A stretch of DNA of 24,655 bases from positions 1 through 24,655 of the forward strand of contig CAUUGH010000024.1 of NCBI GenBank assembly GCA_963544755.1, given 5' to 3'. The DNA is from Selenomonas sp963544755 (GTDB taxonomy: Bacteria; Bacillota; Negativicutes; Selenomonadales; Selenomonadaceae). A program made the translations under genes and the position numbers. Shown here piece after piece: positions 23,043 to 24,655 of this stretch; position 1 is the first letter of the stretch, and the number at the start of each line of letters is the position of its first letter. Below the pieces are notes generated by a model, which was not told the DNA's origin, made no database searches, and saw only the letters and a list, made by a program, of their open reading frames with translations.

Positions 23043-24521
23043 GTGAAAAAAGAGATAAAAAAGATAGCTGGAACTTTGCTGCTTATCGCCACCGTTTGTG
23101 CAAGCGGCAATGCTTCGGCGGCATCTTTGGCAGATGATGCACTAGCTCGCACAGTAGGCACGTTTACACCGGCAGAGCCTACGGCATTTGTAAAAGAGCA
23201 AGAAGAATATGCTGAGCAAGAGGCTGTAGCGTCAAAAGAACAAGAGCAAACGAGCGATCTTATTTTGCCAGAAACACCGGAACAAACACTTGCAGTAGAT
23301 CCAAATGCCTTGCAAGAGCCTAAAAAAGCGGTGCCCAAAAAAACGCTACCGGAAGAAAACGCCGGACAATCACCTGATTTTATGGCTATTCAACGAGGAA
23401 TTGCCAGCTATCAAAAAAATGATTTAAAAGCAGCTTATAGCGAATTTACGAAAGCTATTGAACTAAACAATGAAAATCCGACAGCATTCGTCAATCGCGG
23501 TATTGTGCTGCGCGAGATGGAACGCTACGAAGATTCAGAGGCAGATTTTCGCATGGCTAAGACTTTTGATGCTCAAAATGCACTCATTGAATTTGAAATG
23601 GGGCTTACCGCGCTTGCTCAAAATGACGAAAATGCGGCGCTTGCACATATGAATAAAGCCCTCGTGCTCCAGCCGGATGAGACAGGAACGCAGCTTTATC
23701 GGGCATCCTTGCTTTATCGCTTAGGGCGTTTAGATGATGCTATTGCTGACTATACACAGATTATTGAAAAAGCCGACGACATCATAAAGACCCAAGCATA
23801 CATTGAGCGCGGTCTGGCAAAAGAGCAAAAAGAAGCCTTTGCTGACGCTGCGGCAGATTATACGGCGGCGCTAGCACTACAAAAGGAAAATATCTGGGCA
23901 TTGAACTGTCGCGCTTCTTGCTTGGAGCGATTGGGAAAATACGAAGAAGCTGCTGTAGATTTTACGCATCTTTTAGAAATTGTACCAAAAGAAGAGGCAT
24001 CGATCCTTTACTTCAAACGTGCTAACAGCTATCGTGTATGTCAGCGGCTTAATGATGCAGTCGCCGACTATACACGCGCCTTGGAAAACGCTACAGACGC
24101 TCTTCCAATATATATTGAGCGAGCCATTTCCTATCGTCTTTTAGATCAAAACGAAGAAGCACTTTTAGATATTGAGCGAGCATTGTTAATTGAGCCGCAA
24201 AACGCGGATCTGCTCAATCTGCGTGCGATTGAAAAAATAAAACTAAGCGATCTAAAAGGAGCCTTAGCAGACTTAGATACAGCGATTGCGCTCAATCCGA
24301 AAAAAGCAGCCTTCTTGGGAAATCGTGCAGCAGTCTTTGCAACGATGGGCGAAAAAGCAAAAGCTATTGCCGACTACACGGCAGCTCTTCGCTTAGAGCC
24401 TAAAAATGCTGACTTTTACTATCGGCGCGGCGGTCTTTATCACTTGTCGGGGCAAATTGCAGAAGCCAAGCAAGACTACAAAGAAGCAACAGCCATCAAG
24501 CCGGATCTGCCGGCTTATTAA
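23043..24521 (+). CDS. Exported TPR-repeat protein (11 repeats)
   Basis: This 492-aa protein starts at GTG with SD ggggtgg 5 nt upstream. Residues 1-26 form a signal peptide (basic KKEIKK, hydrophobic core, cleavage after GNASA). No lipobox cysteine is evident at the cleavage site, so it is periplasmic or surface-exposed rather than a lipoprotein. Residues 27 to about 112 are a low-complexity Glu/Gln/Pro/Lys-rich linker. From about 113 to the end I count eleven consecutive 34-residue tetratricopeptide repeats with the usual W/Y-G-Y-A-P positions. It therefore is a scaffold or adaptor. It is the last gene of the activase/DUF445 operon, so its partner may be the periplasmic portion of the DUF445 proteins, but this is a guess. 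Confidence 0.88.
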   Translation: MKKEIKKIAGTLLLIATVCASGNASAASLADDALARTVGTFTPAEPTAFVKEQEEYAEQEAVASKEQEQTSDLILPETPEQTLAVDPNALQEPKKAVPKKTLPEENAGQSPDFMAIQRGIASYQKNDLKAAYSEFTKAIELNNENPTAFVNRGIVLREMERYEDSEADFRMAKTFDAQNALIEFEMGLTALAQNDENAALAHMNKALVLQPDETGTQLYRASLLYRLGRLDDAIADYTQIIEKADDIIKTQAYIERGLAKEQKEAFADAAADYTAALALQKENIWALNCRASCLERLGKYEEAAVDFTHLLEIVPKEEASILYFKRANSYRVCQRLNDAVADYTRALENATDALPIYIERAISYRLLDQNEEALLDIERALLIEPQNADLLNLRAIEKIKLSDLKGALADLDTAIALNPKKAAFLGNRAAVFATMGEKAKAIADYTAALRLEPKNADFYYRRGGLYHLSGQIAEAKQDYKEATAIKPDLPAY

Positions 24522-24562
24522 TGACGCAAAGAAAGCTACTCAAATAACGCGTCTATAAAAAT

Positions 24563-24603
24563 AAAGGCGGTTCGCAGACATTTTGAGTCAGCGAACCGCC
24601 TTT
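24563..24603 (+). terminator. Terminator of the activase/DUF445/TPR operon
   Basis: Perfect 13-bp stem AAAGGCGGTTCGC/GCGAACCGCCTTT (24563-24575 with 24591-24603) with a 15-nt loop. The T-run is short, but the stem is strong and lies 41 nt after the TPR stop. Confidence 0.8.
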
Positions 24604-24629
24604 ATGGTCGCCGAATAGGCATGATAAAT

Positions 24630-24648
24630 CCCCCAGTTCAACTGGGGG
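24630..24648. repeat. GC-rich palindrome, possible IS200/IS605-type element end
   Basis: CCCCCAGTTCAACTGGGGG forms an 8-bp hairpin with a TCA loop. Subterminal palindromes of this kind mark the ends of IS200/IS605-family elements. The window stops 7 nt later, so no transposase can be seen and the call is tentative. Confidence 0.4.
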
Positions 24649-24655
24649 TAGAGAA

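Overview
The window reads as a chromosomal segment of a strictly anaerobic, diderm Firmicute. A member of the Negativicutes (Selenomonas/Mitsuokella/Veillonella relatives) is the best fit. The pointers are pyruvate:ferredoxin oxidoreductase, an FprA flavodiiron protein, a giant acyl-CoA-dehydratase-activase-type protein, housekeeping sigma-type promoters with 17-bp spacers, and good Shine-Dalgarno (SD) sites. The assignment to Negativicutes is inference; no rRNA or other taxonomic marker is present.

Bases 1 to about 3000 are the right end of a prophage. A virion-type gene runs in from the left edge. It is followed by a gene made of a 54-bp in-frame tandem repeat, a compact terminator, and a lysis cassette: a holin-like membrane protein with a coiled coil, a 56-aa TTG-start membrane peptide, an Amidase_3 endolysin, and a spanin-like membrane-anchored coiled-coil protein. 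Stop and start codons overlap or nearly touch along the cassette. The non-coding stretch after it (2815-3152) holds a duplicated 10-mer and a perfect 15-bp inverted repeat, and is probably the phage/host boundary.

Bases 3100-8245 carry a divergent pair. fprA (minus strand) detoxifies O2 or NO, and the 1174-aa PFOR (plus strand) is an O2-sensitive enzyme that makes acetyl-CoA and reduced ferredoxin. Both promoters can be read in the 340-bp gap, and both genes end in strong terminators.

Bases 8300-14745 look like one six-gene transcription unit from a TTGACC/TAGAAT promoter to a bidirectional terminator: NCS2 purine-type permease, secreted glucosaminidase, ABC-F ATPase, UbiB/AarF kinase-like protein, AroH chorismate mutase and RidA. 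The minus-strand corA gene converges on the same terminator. It has its own promoter, a leader of about 160 nt, and a hairpin that hides its SD.

Bases 16112-24603 form a four-gene operon: a 1419-aa protein with two BcrA/D-type activase domains fused to dehydratase-like domains, two adjacent DUF445 membrane proteins, and an exported 11-TPR protein. This physically linked but functionally undefined group, together with the phage repeat gene and the corA leader, is where something undescribed is most likely to be. The extreme right edge carries a GC-rich palindrome like those at IS200/IS605-family ends.
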